Assembly (NCBI GenBank): GCA_047608075.1
Contig: JBLKRX010000018.1
Span: 34,460 to 98,459, forward strand
Direction: 5' to 3'
Length of the DNA stretch: 64,000 bases
Origin: Ferdinandcohnia humi_A
Lineage (GTDB): Bacteria > Bacillota > Bacilli > Bacillales > Bacillaceae_L
The first letter of the stretch is position 1. Each line of letters starts with the position of its first letter. Made by a program: the position numbers and the translations under genes. Below are positions 1 to 7,949 of this stretch, in pieces. Below the pieces are notes generated by a model. That model was not told the DNA's origin and did not search any database. It saw nothing but the letters and a program-made list of their open reading frames with translations.

Positions 1-113
1 AATGGGGTTATGTATTTCTTCATAACTTCACGCGGTTCACGTTCGTTTCCAGGGATACCTTTTGCATCTGTAAGATCTTTTAGCATCGTTAATGTTTCAT
101 CGAGCTTTGTCAT
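1..113 (-). CDS. ysdC: M42 family glutamyl/aminopeptidase, N-terminus only (YsdC-like)
   Basis: Only the first 37 or so codons are in the window; the gene runs off the left edge. The visible N-terminus reads MTKLDETLTMLKDLTDAKGI followed by PGNEREPREV, which is the typical start of M42-family cobalt/zinc aminopeptidases of Bacillus. A GGGGAG ribosome binding site lies at about 121-126, seven bases before the ATG at 113. The neighbours dut and ysdB support the YsdC assignment. The catalytic metal ligands are outside the window, so activity cannot be judged. Confidence 0.75.
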   Translation of the reverse strand, partial: MTKLDETLTMLKDLTDAKGIPGNEREPREVMKKYITP

Positions 114-249
114 TTTTTGACTCCCCTAACATTCAAAATTTCCTTAACCTTCTTTATTATACAAAAACTATTTATGAAAGAGCAATCAATTGAAAGCTTT
201 CCTAATACTAATTTGCTCGATTCCATGCTTTCATAACCAAAATACATTG

Positions 250-693
250 TTATTTTATACCCGAAGAACCAAATCCACCATCCCCTCTCTCAGATGAACT
301 TACCACATCTACCTGTTGAATCGTAACCTTTGCAACAGGTGCGATAACCATTTGTGCAATTCTCATTTGTTTCTCTACTTTAAATTCTTCTTTTCCGTGA
401 TTAATTAAGATAACCCCTATTTCTCCCCGATATCCTTCATCAATTGTCCCAGGACTGTTCAAAACAGTAACGGAGTATTTCAAAGCCAATCCACTTCTAG
501 GACGCACTTGGGCCTCCGTACCTTCAGGTAGCTCAATGATAATGCCTGTTTTAAGTAAAGCCGCTTCACCGGGTTTTATAATTCTTTCTTCTGCGGAAAA
601 TAAATCTAAGCCAGCATCACCAGGGTTTGCTTGCAGGGGTAGCCGAGCATCCTCATGTAGTAACTTAATTTTTAGATTGTACGCCATATCCAT
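250..693 (-). CDS. dut: dUTP diphosphatase (dUTPase)
   Basis: Trimeric dUTPase that hydrolyses dUTP to dUMP and pyrophosphate, keeping uracil out of DNA and feeding thymidylate synthesis. All five family motifs are visible in the 147 residues: NPGDAGLDL (I), PRSGLAL (II), GTIDEGYRGEIGV with the catalytic Asp (III), RIAQMV (IV) and the glycine-rich C-terminal arm GGFGSSG (V). An AGGAGG site lies four bases before the ATG at 693; an in-frame ATG two codons later at 687 is equally possible. Length is normal for the family. It is transcribed alone, divergently from ysdB. Confidence 0.95.
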   Translation of the reverse strand: MDMAYNLKIKLLHEDARLPLQANPGDAGLDLFSAEERIIKPGEAALLKTGIIIELPEGTEAQVRPRSGLALKYSVTVLNSPGTIDEGYRGEIGVILINHGKEEFKVEKQMRIAQMVIAPVAKVTIQQVDVVSSSERGDGGFGSSGIK

Positions 694-744
694 AAAGCCT
701 CCTAAATAAAGTACTGAAAAAATTATAACAAATCTAAAAAAAGT

Positions 745-771
745 TGAAACCTGTTTGTACTTTGAAACGTA
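745..771 (+). promoter_or_regulatory. Sigma-W type promoter of ysdB
   Basis: TGAAAC at 745-750 and CGTA at 768-771 are separated by 17 bases. This is the sigma-W (ECF) consensus of Bacillus, TGAAAC-N16/17-CGTA. It lies 34 bases before the ysdB ATG. In B. subtilis ysdB is a sigma-W regulon member, so both motif and gene fit. Confidence 0.75.
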
Positions 772-804
772 TAGTAAGGCATATTACGATTGGAGGAGTC
801 CTCT

Positions 805-1203
805 ATGTTTGTCCTGCTTATTCGATTTGTACTTATTCTACTCATATTTTTGTTAATATACCGTATTTTCAAATACATTATTAATCCGAAAAGGAAGCTT
901 GAACTTGCACATGAAAAGAGGGAATTCTATTTTCTTGATGATGTTGCAAATGTTCATAAAAATTTTTCACTAACTTATAAAGGTGTTCTTTTTGAAGGGG
1001 AAAAATACTTGGGAACAACTAATAAATCCTTCGAAGTTGTTTCAATTTTTATATGGTCAAAGAATAGCAATTTACTAAAGGGTTTAAATTACCAAGATTT
1101 TATGTATATTGAAAAAAGGGTTAAAGAAATCTACCCTCATGCCAAAATAGACTGGAAAAGTCCAATAAATGAATTAATAAAAGAAAACAGCCGTGAGAGA
1201 TAA
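805..1203 (+). CDS. ysdB: Sigma-W pathway protein YsdB
   Basis: A 132-residue protein with one N-terminal membrane segment (residues about 2-24) and a cytoplasmic part. The stretch LINPKRKLELAHEKR followed by YFLDD, YKGVLFEGEKYLGTT and AKIDWKSP is the conserved YsdB signature as I remember it. The biochemical role is unknown; B. subtilis YsdB is described as a sigma-W pathway protein. The ATG at 805 is chosen over an upstream in-frame start at 790 because GGAGG sits at 792-796, nine bases before it. The stop overlaps the left arm of a bidirectional terminator. Confidence 0.8.
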   Translation: MFVLLIRFVLILLIFLLIYRIFKYIINPKRKLELAHEKREFYFLDDVANVHKNFSLTYKGVLFEGEKYLGTTNKSFEVVSIFIWSKNSNLLKGLNYQDFMYIEKRVKEIYPHAKIDWKSPINELIKENSRER

Positions 1204-1221
1204 GCGCTCACGGCTGTTTTC
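1183..1221. terminator. Bidirectional terminator between ysdB and the VTT gene
   Basis: Fifteen-base perfect stem, GAAAACAGCCGTGAG at 1183-1197 pairing with its complement at 1207-1221. It is A-rich on one side and T-rich on the other, so it can end the converging transcripts from both strands. Confidence 0.9.
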
Positions 1222-1249
1222 TTTTACACTTTAGTTATGTTTCCTAATG

Positions 1250-1837
1250 TTAGTAATACGACTTACCTGGCTTTGCCCCAAAAAACTCATGCCATTTGAT
1301 AATAACTTGTTTTTCCCTTAACAAATAAAACAAAAGTGTCAATGACAATAAAATTGCAAGGATAATGGTTGTTGAAAAATCCCTAATGAACTGACCAAAT
1401 ACTGTATAAAGGAGAGCAACAGGAATATTTGTATAGAAGGATCCTTTTGTATATTGTCTAAAGTTTCGTGTAATGTCCATGATACACAGAGATAAAAGGT
1501 GAAAATTGATAAAAGGTATAAGACGCAAAATTGCAATTTGACCAATAGTAAAATTAACCTTATTACCTAACCATTTCTGTTTAAGAAGTATGACTTTCTT
1601 CGATACACTTGGAACTTGCTTACATAACAAATAAAAGATAATGCTAAGCATCGTTAACCCAATTATTGAATAGATAGAACCGAGGACAGACCCGAATAAT
1701 ATCCCTCCTATGATACAAATAACTGGTACTGGTATAAAGAAAAAAGGTCGAATTAAATGGATTGCAATAAAAATGATCGGTGCTAAAAGTCCTGTTGATT
1801 CAATAAATACAAATAGCAATGTCATTGTTTCATCCAA
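1250..1837 (-). CDS. TVP38/TMEM64 (VTT-domain, DedA-like) membrane protein
   Basis: A 195-residue polytopic membrane protein. The stretch RPFFFIPVPVICIIGGILFG followed by the later LRLIPFINFHLLS is the VTT/SNARE-associated domain pattern of the TVP38 branch of the DedA superfamily, some members of which handle lipid translocation or membrane homeostasis. Specific function unknown. The start is a TTG at 1837 with AGAGGTGA nine bases upstream; an ATG at 1825 is the alternative. Before the insertion it lay 81 bp downstream of ysdA in the same direction and could have been co-transcribed. The element now separates it from the rplT operon by about 10 kb. Confidence 0.75.
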   Translation of the reverse strand: MDETMTLLFVFIESTGLLAPIIFIAIHLIRPFFFIPVPVICIIGGILFGSVLGSIYSIIGLTMLSIIFYLLCKQVPSVSKKVILLKQKWLGNKVNFTIGQIAILRLIPFINFHLLSLCIMDITRNFRQYTKGSFYTNIPVALLYTVFGQFIRDFSTTIILAILLSLTLLFYLLREKQVIIKWHEFFGAKPGKSYY

Positions 1838-1918
1838 ATGAACAACTCACCTCTTTCTCTTTATTTGAAAGTGGTTACTCCTGAAGTGCTATTTAAGCAT
1901 ATACAATGGTACGAGTTG

Positions 1919-2034
1919 TTATGACAAATTTATCAAAATATATATGTACAAAGCTGTCGTAATCAATGATAAAAGTGGAAGTAAAATAGTGAATTGTTTA
2001 TGCTTTGTTTTATGTCTAAACTGATTCATCCCTA
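1919..2034 (-). pseudogene. ysdA: ysdA (DUF1294) 3' fragment, left of the insertion
   Basis: Reading the minus strand from about 2034 to the stop at 1919-1921 gives GMNQFRHKTKHKQF and a hydrophobic tail ending in INLS. The FRHKT motif is the hallmark of the C-terminal half of DUF1294/YsdA proteins. There is no start codon of its own. It is the missing half of the gene whose 5' part lies at 11933-12090 after rplT. Joining both at the shared CCTA restores a 270-bp, 89-codon reading frame with no frameshift, which fixes this as the left boundary of the mobile element. Confidence 0.92.
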
Positions 2035-2036
2035 CA

Positions 2037-2062
2037 TTATGATAAGTGGGATTATTGTACAT
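2037..2062 (+). repeat. Left terminal inverted repeat of the element
   Basis: The segment starts TTATGATAAG and ends TTGTACAT. It matches the inward-reading right end (11907-11932 on the minus strand) at 17 of 26 positions, including TTATGA, AAG and TGTACAT. It is a likely recombinase recognition site; the match was found by eye. Confidence 0.6.
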
Positions 2063-2389
2063 TCATACTCTAACTCGATTATTATTGGCTTTTTAGTAAA
2101 ATTAGATCAATTTTACTTTTAGACAAAAAAACTATTATTATTTTCTACTATGATAAAATAATTGGATTAATATTGGTAAATCGGTTCAATATCGTGTTCT
2201 TTTTTACATGAAAAAATTGGACAATTTTCACCCATGTAAATCTACATTAATAATATGGCCTTAATTCTTTCCTTTTTGCTACTCGCCCCATAAAATCGAA
2301 TCTTATTCAAATTTCGGTTATAATTATTTGTGGTTGATAAAATGTAACTCCTTTACATAATTCAAATAATTGAGATTTAAAGGAATAAG
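2063..2389. other. Left-end non-coding region of the element
   Basis: About 330 bp of very AT-rich sequence between the left end and the DUF1294 gene. A TATAAT hexamer occurs at about 2318-2323, but I see no good -35 partner. No open frame of interest was found. It probably holds the promoter of the DUF1294 gene and further recombinase binding sites. Confidence 0.4.
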
Positions 2390-2692
2390 ATGGAGGTTAA
2401 TTTGGAATTGACTTTTCTTGTATTTGTATACTTATTTTTCATTAATACTGTTGGTATGGTATTGATGTACCTAGATAAAAAAAAGGCTATCAAAGGGGAG
2501 TGGAGAATTAAAGAAAAAACATTATTTAAAATTGCGTTGTTGGGTGGCTCTGTTGGAATTTTGCTAGGCGGCCAGCAATTTCGGCATAAAACCCACCATA
2601 ATTCATTCAAATATGGAATTCCGGTTATCATTACATTCCAAATCGCATTGATCATCTTTGCCATTTATTTCTTTCAAAATAACCCCATTTGA
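2390..2692 (+). CDS. DUF1294 family membrane protein (YsdA homologue carried by the element)
   Basis: A complete 100-residue DUF1294 protein: an N-terminal membrane segment (about 8-27), the MYLDKKKAIKGEWRIKEKTL motif (an LDK/A..WRI-type signature), a second hydrophobic segment, FRHKT at about residues 64-68, and a third hydrophobic tail. Function unknown. It lies inside the element, opposite in direction to all other cargo, about 350 bp from the left end. It belongs to the same family as the host gene the element interrupts, but host and element copies differ too much to be a recent duplication. The ATG at 2390 has AAAGGA upstream; a TTG at 2402 with GGAGG is an alternative start. Confidence 0.85.
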   Translation: MEVNLELTFLVFVYLFFINTVGMVLMYLDKKKAIKGEWRIKEKTLFKIALLGGSVGILLGGQQFRHKTHHNSFKYGIPVIITFQIALIIFAIYFFQNNPI

Positions 2693-2752
2693 TGAGAGGA
2701 CATAAAATGCAATTCACCAATAATCCCCAAAACTAAATAATGGTTTTATCAT

Positions 2753-2783
2753 AAAAAGGGATAACGTTCTGCTATCCCTTTTA
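2753..2783. terminator. Terminator shared by cadA and the DUF1294 gene
   Basis: AAAGGGATA and its complement TATCCCTTT flank a 9-base loop, with A-runs and T-runs outside. It lies between the convergent DUF1294 and cadA genes. Confidence 0.8.
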
Positions 2784-2792
2784 CATATGATT

Positions 2793-4922
2793 CTATTCTT
2801 TTACTTTTAGCAATCGTAAACTGTTTAATGTTACAAGTAACGTTGCTCCCATATCAGCAAATATCGCTATCCATAGTGTTAACCAACCGGGCATGACTAA
2901 CAGTAATGCCACTAATTTAATCGCTAAAGAGAAGGTAATGTTTTGCTTGATGATTGTTAAAGCCTTACGGCTTAATTTTATTGTATATGGTAATCTACTC
3001 AAATCATCAGACATTAATGCGATGTCAGCCGTTTCTAAAGCTGTATCAGTTCCAGCACCACCCATCGCTACACCAACGGTAGATGCTGCAAGTGCTGGAG
3101 CATCGTTCACGCCATCTCCGACCATTCCCACACTTTGATGTTTTTCTCGAAGTTCTTTAATGAAATTCAACTTATCCTCTGGAAGTAAATCAGCTCTAAT
3201 ATCAGAAACACCAATTTGTTTTCCAATTGCAGTTGCAGTTCTCTGATTATCACCTGTAAGCATTACTGTTTCTATTCCAATATTATTCAATTTTCCGATA
3301 ACTTCTTTTGATGTTTCCCTAATTTCATCAGCTACAGCAATTAACGAAAGAATCTCTTTTTTCGTTCCTAGCACCATCACGGTTTTTCCTTGGATCTGCA
3401 TTTCTGTAATCTTTTGTTTTCTATCACTTTCAATGCTTCCATGTAATTCTTCAAAAAGTGCTGGGCTTCCGACATAATACATTTCGTTATTTACTTTGGC
3501 TTTTACACCTTTGCCCGTAATGGATTGGAAGTCTTCAACCATTACATCATTAAAGTCTGATCCATTTTCTTCTGCTTTTCTCATAATTGCTGAAGCAAGT
3601 GGATGCTGCGATCCTTTTTCAATGGCTGCTGTTATGGTCATTAATTCATTTTCATTTCCACCATATGTCACAATGTCTGTTACAGCAGGAATCCCTTTTG
3701 TTAATGTTCCTGTTTTATCAAAAGCAATCGCTTTTAAGTGTCCTGCTTCTTCTAAATGGATACCACCTTTAATTAAAACACCATTTTTCGCTGCATTTCC
3801 TATTGCTGTAACAACAGCAACTGGAGTTGAGACTACTAAGGCACAAGGACAACCAACCACTAATACAGCTAATCCTTGATAAATCCATTGGCTCCAGTCT
3901 CCCCCAAATAATGGTGGAACTACCGCAATTAAAAGAGCTAGTATCACAATAGCTGGTGTATAGTATTTAGCAAATTTATCGACAAACGCTTGAGAAGGGG
4001 CCCGTTCTGCTTGAGCTTCTTCTACCAAGTGAATGATTTTTGAAAGAGTAGTATCTTCAACTCGTTTTGTTACTTTAACCTCAAGTAACCCTTCTTCATT
4101 CAAGGTTCCTGCAAATACTTCATCATCTGTGTTTTTCATTACTGGAACACTTTCACCTGTAATCGCAGCCTGATTTAATGTCGATGTACCTTTAACCACT
4201 ACTCCATCCATTGCTAACTTTTGACCGGGCTTAACAATCATGATGTCTCCAACTTGAATATCATCAACATGAATCATCATTTCTTCATTGCCTCGTCGAA
4301 TTAACGCTTCTTTTGGGGCAATATCCATTAAAGATTCAATAGATTGACGTGCTTTATCCATTGAATAACGCTCTAATGCTTCACTAATCGCAAATAGGAT
4401 AACAACGGTTGCCCCTTCACCCCATTCACCAATGATTGCAGCTCCTATAATGGCAATAGTCATAAGCGTATTCATATCGAAATTTAATCTACTTAGATTT
4501 TTGAGACCTTTAATGAATAACGAATATCCACCGATTAAAATGGACGCTGCATAACCAATTGTCGGTAGAACATGCTCCTCACCATACTGTTCTCCTAAGA
4601 ACCAGCTAACTACAAGTAAAAGGGCTGATATATATACCTTAGCGTTTTCTTTCTGCTTCCAAAAAGGTTCTCGTTCTACCCTTTGTTCTTTTTCATCTCG
4701 AATTTTTAAATTTTCAAATGCTCCTGCTTTTTCTAATTCTTCAATGGTTGTCGTCCCTTTAACATAAACTTTGGATGCTCCGAAGTTTACTTTCGCATCC
4801 TGAACACCGGGAAGTTCTTTAACATTATTTTCAAAAATGGCTGCACAGTTAGTACAAGTAAATCCTTGAACACGATAGGCTTTCATTTCTTCTTCAGATA
4901 GTTTTGCTTTCTCACTAGACAT
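2793..4922 (-). CDS. cadA: Cadmium/zinc/lead-translocating P1B-type ATPase
   Basis: A 709-residue heavy-metal efflux pump of the inner membrane that exports Cd(II), Zn(II) or Pb(II) at the cost of ATP. The order is: one N-terminal HMA domain with GFTCTNCAA (Cys23, Cys26), two membrane helices, the TGES actuator motif, the metal-site CPC motif in helix 6 (near residue 357), DKTGTLT with the phosphorylated Asp (near 401), the SQHPLA nucleotide motif, GDGVNDAP (near 601) and two C-terminal helices. The CPC and HP motifs place it in the Zn/Cd/Pb subgroup. It overlaps cadC by 8 bp, so the two are translated as a unit, and it is cargo of the element. Confidence 0.95.
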   Translation of the reverse strand: MSSEKAKLSEEEMKAYRVQGFTCTNCAAIFENNVKELPGVQDAKVNFGASKVYVKGTTTIEELEKAGAFENLKIRDEKEQRVEREPFWKQKENAKVYISALLLVVSWFLGEQYGEEHVLPTIGYAASILIGGYSLFIKGLKNLSRLNFDMNTLMTIAIIGAAIIGEWGEGATVVILFAISEALERYSMDKARQSIESLMDIAPKEALIRRGNEEMMIHVDDIQVGDIMIVKPGQKLAMDGVVVKGTSTLNQAAITGESVPVMKNTDDEVFAGTLNEEGLLEVKVTKRVEDTTLSKIIHLVEEAQAERAPSQAFVDKFAKYYTPAIVILALLIAVVPPLFGGDWSQWIYQGLAVLVVGCPCALVVSTPVAVVTAIGNAAKNGVLIKGGIHLEEAGHLKAIAFDKTGTLTKGIPAVTDIVTYGGNENELMTITAAIEKGSQHPLASAIMRKAEENGSDFNDVMVEDFQSITGKGVKAKVNNEMYYVGSPALFEELHGSIESDRKQKITEMQIQGKTVMVLGTKKEILSLIAVADEIRETSKEVIGKLNNIGIETVMLTGDNQRTATAIGKQIGVSDIRADLLPEDKLNFIKELREKHQSVGMVGDGVNDAPALAASTVGVAMGGAGTDTALETADIALMSDDLSRLPYTIKLSRKALTIIKQNITFSLAIKLVALLLVMPGWLTLWIAIFADMGATLLVTLNSLRLLKVKE

Positions 4923-5283
4923 TGCTCTTCACCTCTTTCTTATGTGCTAATGCAATCATCATAATTTGTCTGATATGCTCATCATCTAATGAATAAAATG
5001 CCAGTTTGCCTTCTTTTCTAAATTTCACAACCCCCTGTTTATGAAGGAAGCGTAAATGATGAGAAGCATTTGCAACTGTAACACCTACTATATTTGCGAT
5101 GTCACACACACATAGTTCTTCATCTTGACACAAAGCATAGGTAATTTTTGCTCTATTTTCATCTGCAATAGCTTTTAACATTTGGGCAACACTAACAATG
5201 TCAATTGCTTGTAAATCCCCTTGTATTCGATTGACTTTTTCTTCATCATAACAATAAATCTCACAGGTATCTTTTTTATTCAT
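4915..5283 (-). CDS. cadC: Metal-responsive repressor CadC (ArsR/SmtB family)
   Basis: A 122-residue winged-helix repressor that leaves DNA when it binds Cd(II), Pb(II) or Zn(II). Cys7 and Cys11 (TCEIYC) and Cys58 and Cys60 (ELCVCD) are present. These match the four thiolate ligands of the plasmid pI258 CadC sensor site. The helix-turn-helix TVANASHHLRFLHKQG lies at about residues 69-84 and the wing follows. It is first in the cadCA operon, and two palindromic operators overlap its promoter, which implies autoregulation. Confidence 0.95.
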   Translation of the reverse strand: MNKKDTCEIYCYDEEKVNRIQGDLQAIDIVSVAQMLKAIADENRAKITYALCQDEELCVCDIANIVGVTVANASHHLRFLHKQGVVKFRKEGKLAFYSLDDEHIRQIMMIALAHKKEVKSNV

Positions 5284-5300
5284 TATCTCACTCCATTCTC

Positions 5301-5367
5301 ATTCAAGTGTTCATTTGATTATAGTATACTTCATTTAACCAAAAACATTCAAGTATATATTTGAATG
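5301..5367 (-). promoter_or_regulatory. cadCA promoter with two CadC operators
   Basis: Two imperfect palindromes of the form ATTCAA-N8-TTGAAT lie at 5301-5320 and 5346-5367. On the minus strand TTGAAT (5347-5352) and TATACT (5323-5328), 18 bases apart, form the promoter. One operator therefore covers the -35 and the other the start region. Cad operators of staphylococcal plasmids have a similar TCAA/TTGA palindrome. Confidence 0.75.
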
Positions 5368-5468
5368 AAATTAAAATAGGAATTTGTATAATTCTAACTC
5401 CTGATGTTCGTTTTTTTTAACTAACCTTTCTTAGCATAAAATTAAATCCACAATTTATTTATAAAAAC

Positions 5469-5502
5469 AAAAAAACAAGCTATTCATTATAGCTTGTTTT
5501 CT
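5469..5502 (-). terminator. Terminator of the recombinase operon
   Basis: Stem ACAAGCTAT with loop AATGA and complementary arm, followed on the minus strand by a T-run. It lies 46 bp after the coiled-coil gene and isolates it from cadCA. Confidence 0.8.
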
Positions 5503-5547
5503 ATGAGTTTTTGGGTTCAACTATCCTCTAATTCCTTAGATTTTAAA

Positions 5548-6105
5548 TCAACTAAAGGATACAATTTTTTTATTATTCTGATCAGCAACTTCCTTACGCA
5601 ATTTATTGTTTTCAATTTCTAATTTTTGAATATCCTTTTGTCTATCTTCTATTTGTTGGATAAGACGTTTATTTTCAGCTTCTAACTTTTCTATATATAA
5701 TTTCATTTCGAAGCTGTCAACTACTTTCTGTCTTAATCCATCTATATACATGGAAAGCTCCCCTTTTTCACTTTTGAGCTTTTTAGTCCTATTTATATAC
5801 AAAATGTCTTCTTTTTCAATTTCTTGAATTCGTTTTTCAATATAGAGTTTTAATGTATTTGTATTTAGGTTAATCTGGCTTCTTGGTACTTTTGCCCCCG
5901 ATGAAACAGAGGAAATAGATAGTTTATTAGACTCCTTTATTTGTTCTTTTAATTGTCTTTGTTTCATACAAAAATTTTGTAGATATTCTTCTAACAAGAT
6001 CAATTGGTCCTGTATTTTTGTGCTACTAATTTCACTTAATTCACCAATACCATATCTTAGAGTGTTTTCATTTACACACTCTCTAAGTTCAATGTCGATG
6101 CCCAT
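5548..6105 (-). CDS. Coiled-coil accessory protein of the recombinase operon (TnpC/Srap-like)
   Basis: A 185-residue, highly charged protein with no membrane segment. Residues about 95-175 form a strong coiled coil (EKLEAENKRLIQQIEDRQKD and neighbouring heptads). I do not recognise an enzymatic motif. By position, as last gene of a recombinase operon overlapping the gene before it by 34 bp, it corresponds to TnpC of Tn554 (125 residues) or to Srap, the accessory protein of strand-biased circularizing elements. A role as DNA-binding or bridging cofactor is inference. It could also regulate integration orientation, as TnpC is reported to do. Confidence 0.65.
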   Translation of the reverse strand: MGIDIELRECVNENTLRYGIGELSEISSTKIQDQLILLEEYLQNFCMKQRQLKEQIKESNKLSISSVSSGAKVPRSQINLNTNTLKLYIEKRIQEIEKEDILYINRTKKLKSEKGELSMYIDGLRQKVVDSFEMKLYIEKLEAENKRLIQQIEDRQKDIQKLEIENNKLRKEVADQNNKKIVSFS

Positions 6106-7949
6106 TTGGTAATCTCCTTGTTAACATTTTCAATATCGGAAATTATGATTTCTAATTGTGGGTAAGAAGATAAGATGAATTCTTTTCCTTTCTCGTTCAA
6201 AATAGAAAGAAGTAATTCATGCTCTTGTAAAACCCGGTTTTGATAAAACTTAATTAAAGAAGAATATTCATTCTCATAATCCCTTTGATACTTTGAGTCC
6301 TGTTGAACTAATTCTTTGTTATGTTGAACGATTTTTGACTTATCAATAAATCGTTTATAGGTGAAATCAAACGATTCAATATTAGGTACTTTTGGACTTA
6401 GAAAATACCATTTTTCAAAGGTTGCAAGACGATATTGACGCTCACACAACATTCCTAAATGTTTAGTACATACCCCAACGATGCTTTCACGTAAGGGGTT
6501 ATATTTTAAGGTATTGATAATTTCATCAATATCCTTAAAAATATTGAATTTCTTCTTTTGGAGAAATTTATTAATCTCTTCATATGCTTTTATTAATTCT
6601 GGTTCTGATAGTTCTTTTTTTATAAAGTGATTTTGATTGTTTAGTTCCAAACCTAATGAAGTTCCATCATTCTTTGCCCGTTGAAATAGTGTTTCCTTTA
6701 TAAGTTCATCTCTAAAATAGTGCTTTGTCATTTCTTCAGTCAAATGATTCATATGTTCTCTTATCCATTGCAAACTAACTTTATCCTTTAGAATATTAGC
6801 CACGGCTACTCTAAATTGATGTGGATTTAAAGTATAAAAAGTATCACCTGTTTTTGGAACATTTGGTAAGGTTTTTGGGATTGTACCTTTTAAATAGCTG
6901 TCAATTTTCATTAAATGAATATGGGCTTTTTCATACTCAGATATATGATCAAACAATTCATTTTGATTTCTATAAAAAAAGGTATCAAAGATGTTATCAA
7001 ACGTTGTCCGACCATAAATCTTATTAAACTTGTTCAAAAATAGATAATTGGTGCTTCCCTTTTCTCTCCCGTTTTTTGAAAGTTTCACAAGAGTTTGGTA
7101 AGCCTGTACAGTTTCAGGAAAAGCGATTGTTTTAGTCCATTTGCCATTATTTTCAGCAGTTGTTTTAAAAGTAAAAAATTCAAGTATAAATGCTTTTGCT
7201 TTTTTGTTTAATATTGTAATGTCCTTCAATTTACCAGCTTCTAATCTATGGAGTTCTCCTTTTCTCATACCTGTGTGGGATAAAATAACAATTAGACACG
7301 CCATCATACGATCTTGTTTTCTAAGGCTTTCATCCTTCATATCTTTTAAGGCACATTTAACAACACGATTAAAAATTCTTTTTGGGATATTTGGTGTTTT
7401 ATGAGCCTCTTTTTCCGCTTTTCTTTCTACTATTGGAACAGTAAGTGTCTTTTGAAACTCCGATAAATCTATGTCACATCCAGCAAATTGAACTTCCTGT
7501 AAAAACCTACCAACACCTTTAAGAAGCGTTGATAGATAATTTTTGGTAATATTATTTTTTTTAAGAGTTTCCACATATCCCTTGATGACCTCTGGTGTTA
7601 GGTATCTTAAATCATACATATATTTTTCTTTTTCCAGATAAAAAATGAATCTTCTTATCTCGTTGAATCTGCTATAAACTGTACTGCTTCTATTTCGTTT
7701 AGTAAACAGCTCACGCAGCATAATTTTTTTCAATAATACTCTAAACATTTTTGACTTGATAGGGGAAAAATCAAGTGGGGGTGCCTTTGGGTGTAGTTTA
7801 TCGGCAATCTCCCATCTATTATCAGAAAACCTCAAATTTGTCCTAATCAAGAGTGGGGGTTCATCAATAAAATCACTTTTTAGGTAATTCTGTTGCCCAG
7901 ATAATGTACTTGCATTATCTATATTCCATTCTATTTTCTCAGTGTTCAT
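6072..7949 (-). CDS. Tyrosine recombinase, third in the operon (TnpB/IntB-like)
   Basis: A 625-residue integrase-type recombinase expected to cut and rejoin the element ends. The C-terminal catalytic domain has all key residues: Arg in SHTGMRKGELHRL (near 227), HQFR (near 378), a His in EHMNHLT (near 400) and the nucleophile Tyr in MTKHYFRDE (near 410). Residues after about 430 form an unusually long tail with Cys-x9-Cys near residues 485-500 and a charged end. Length matches Tn554 TnpB (about 630). It overlaps the 808-residue gene by 11 bp and the coiled-coil gene by 34 bp, so the operon is translationally coupled. Confidence 0.85.
   Translation of the reverse strand: MNTEKIEWNIDNASTLSGQQNYLKSDFIDEPPLLIRTNLRFSDNRWEIADKLHPKAPPLDFSPIKSKMFRVLLKKIMLRELFTKRNRSSTVYSRFNEIRRFIFYLEKEKYMYDLRYLTPEVIKGYVETLKKNNITKNYLSTLLKGVGRFLQEVQFAGCDIDLSEFQKTLTVPIVERKAEKEAHKTPNIPKRIFNRVVKCALKDMKDESLRKQDRMMACLIVILSHTGMRKGELHRLEAGKLKDITILNKKAKAFILEFFTFKTTAENNGKWTKTIAFPETVQAYQTLVKLSKNGREKGSTNYLFLNKFNKIYGRTTFDNIFDTFFYRNQNELFDHISEYEKAHIHLMKIDSYLKGTIPKTLPNVPKTGDTFYTLNPHQFRVAVANILKDKVSLQWIREHMNHLTEEMTKHYFRDELIKETLFQRAKNDGTSLGLELNNQNHFIKKELSEPELIKAYEEINKFLQKKKFNIFKDIDEIINTLKYNPLRESIVGVCTKHLGMLCERQYRLATFEKWYFLSPKVPNIESFDFTYKRFIDKSKIVQHNKELVQQDSKYQRDYENEYSSLIKFYQNRVLQEHELLLSILNEKGKEFILSSYPQLEIIISDIENVNKEITKWASTLNLESV

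Noticed and set aside
2377..2664. Minus-strand open frame of 95 codons across the DUF1294 gene
   Set aside because: It is the antisense shadow of the plus-strand gene, which has a recognisable family motif and ribosome site.
2390..2692. Idea that the plus-strand DUF1294 gene is the displaced half of ysdA
   Set aside because: It is full length, on the opposite strand, and the true 3' half is found at 1919-2034.
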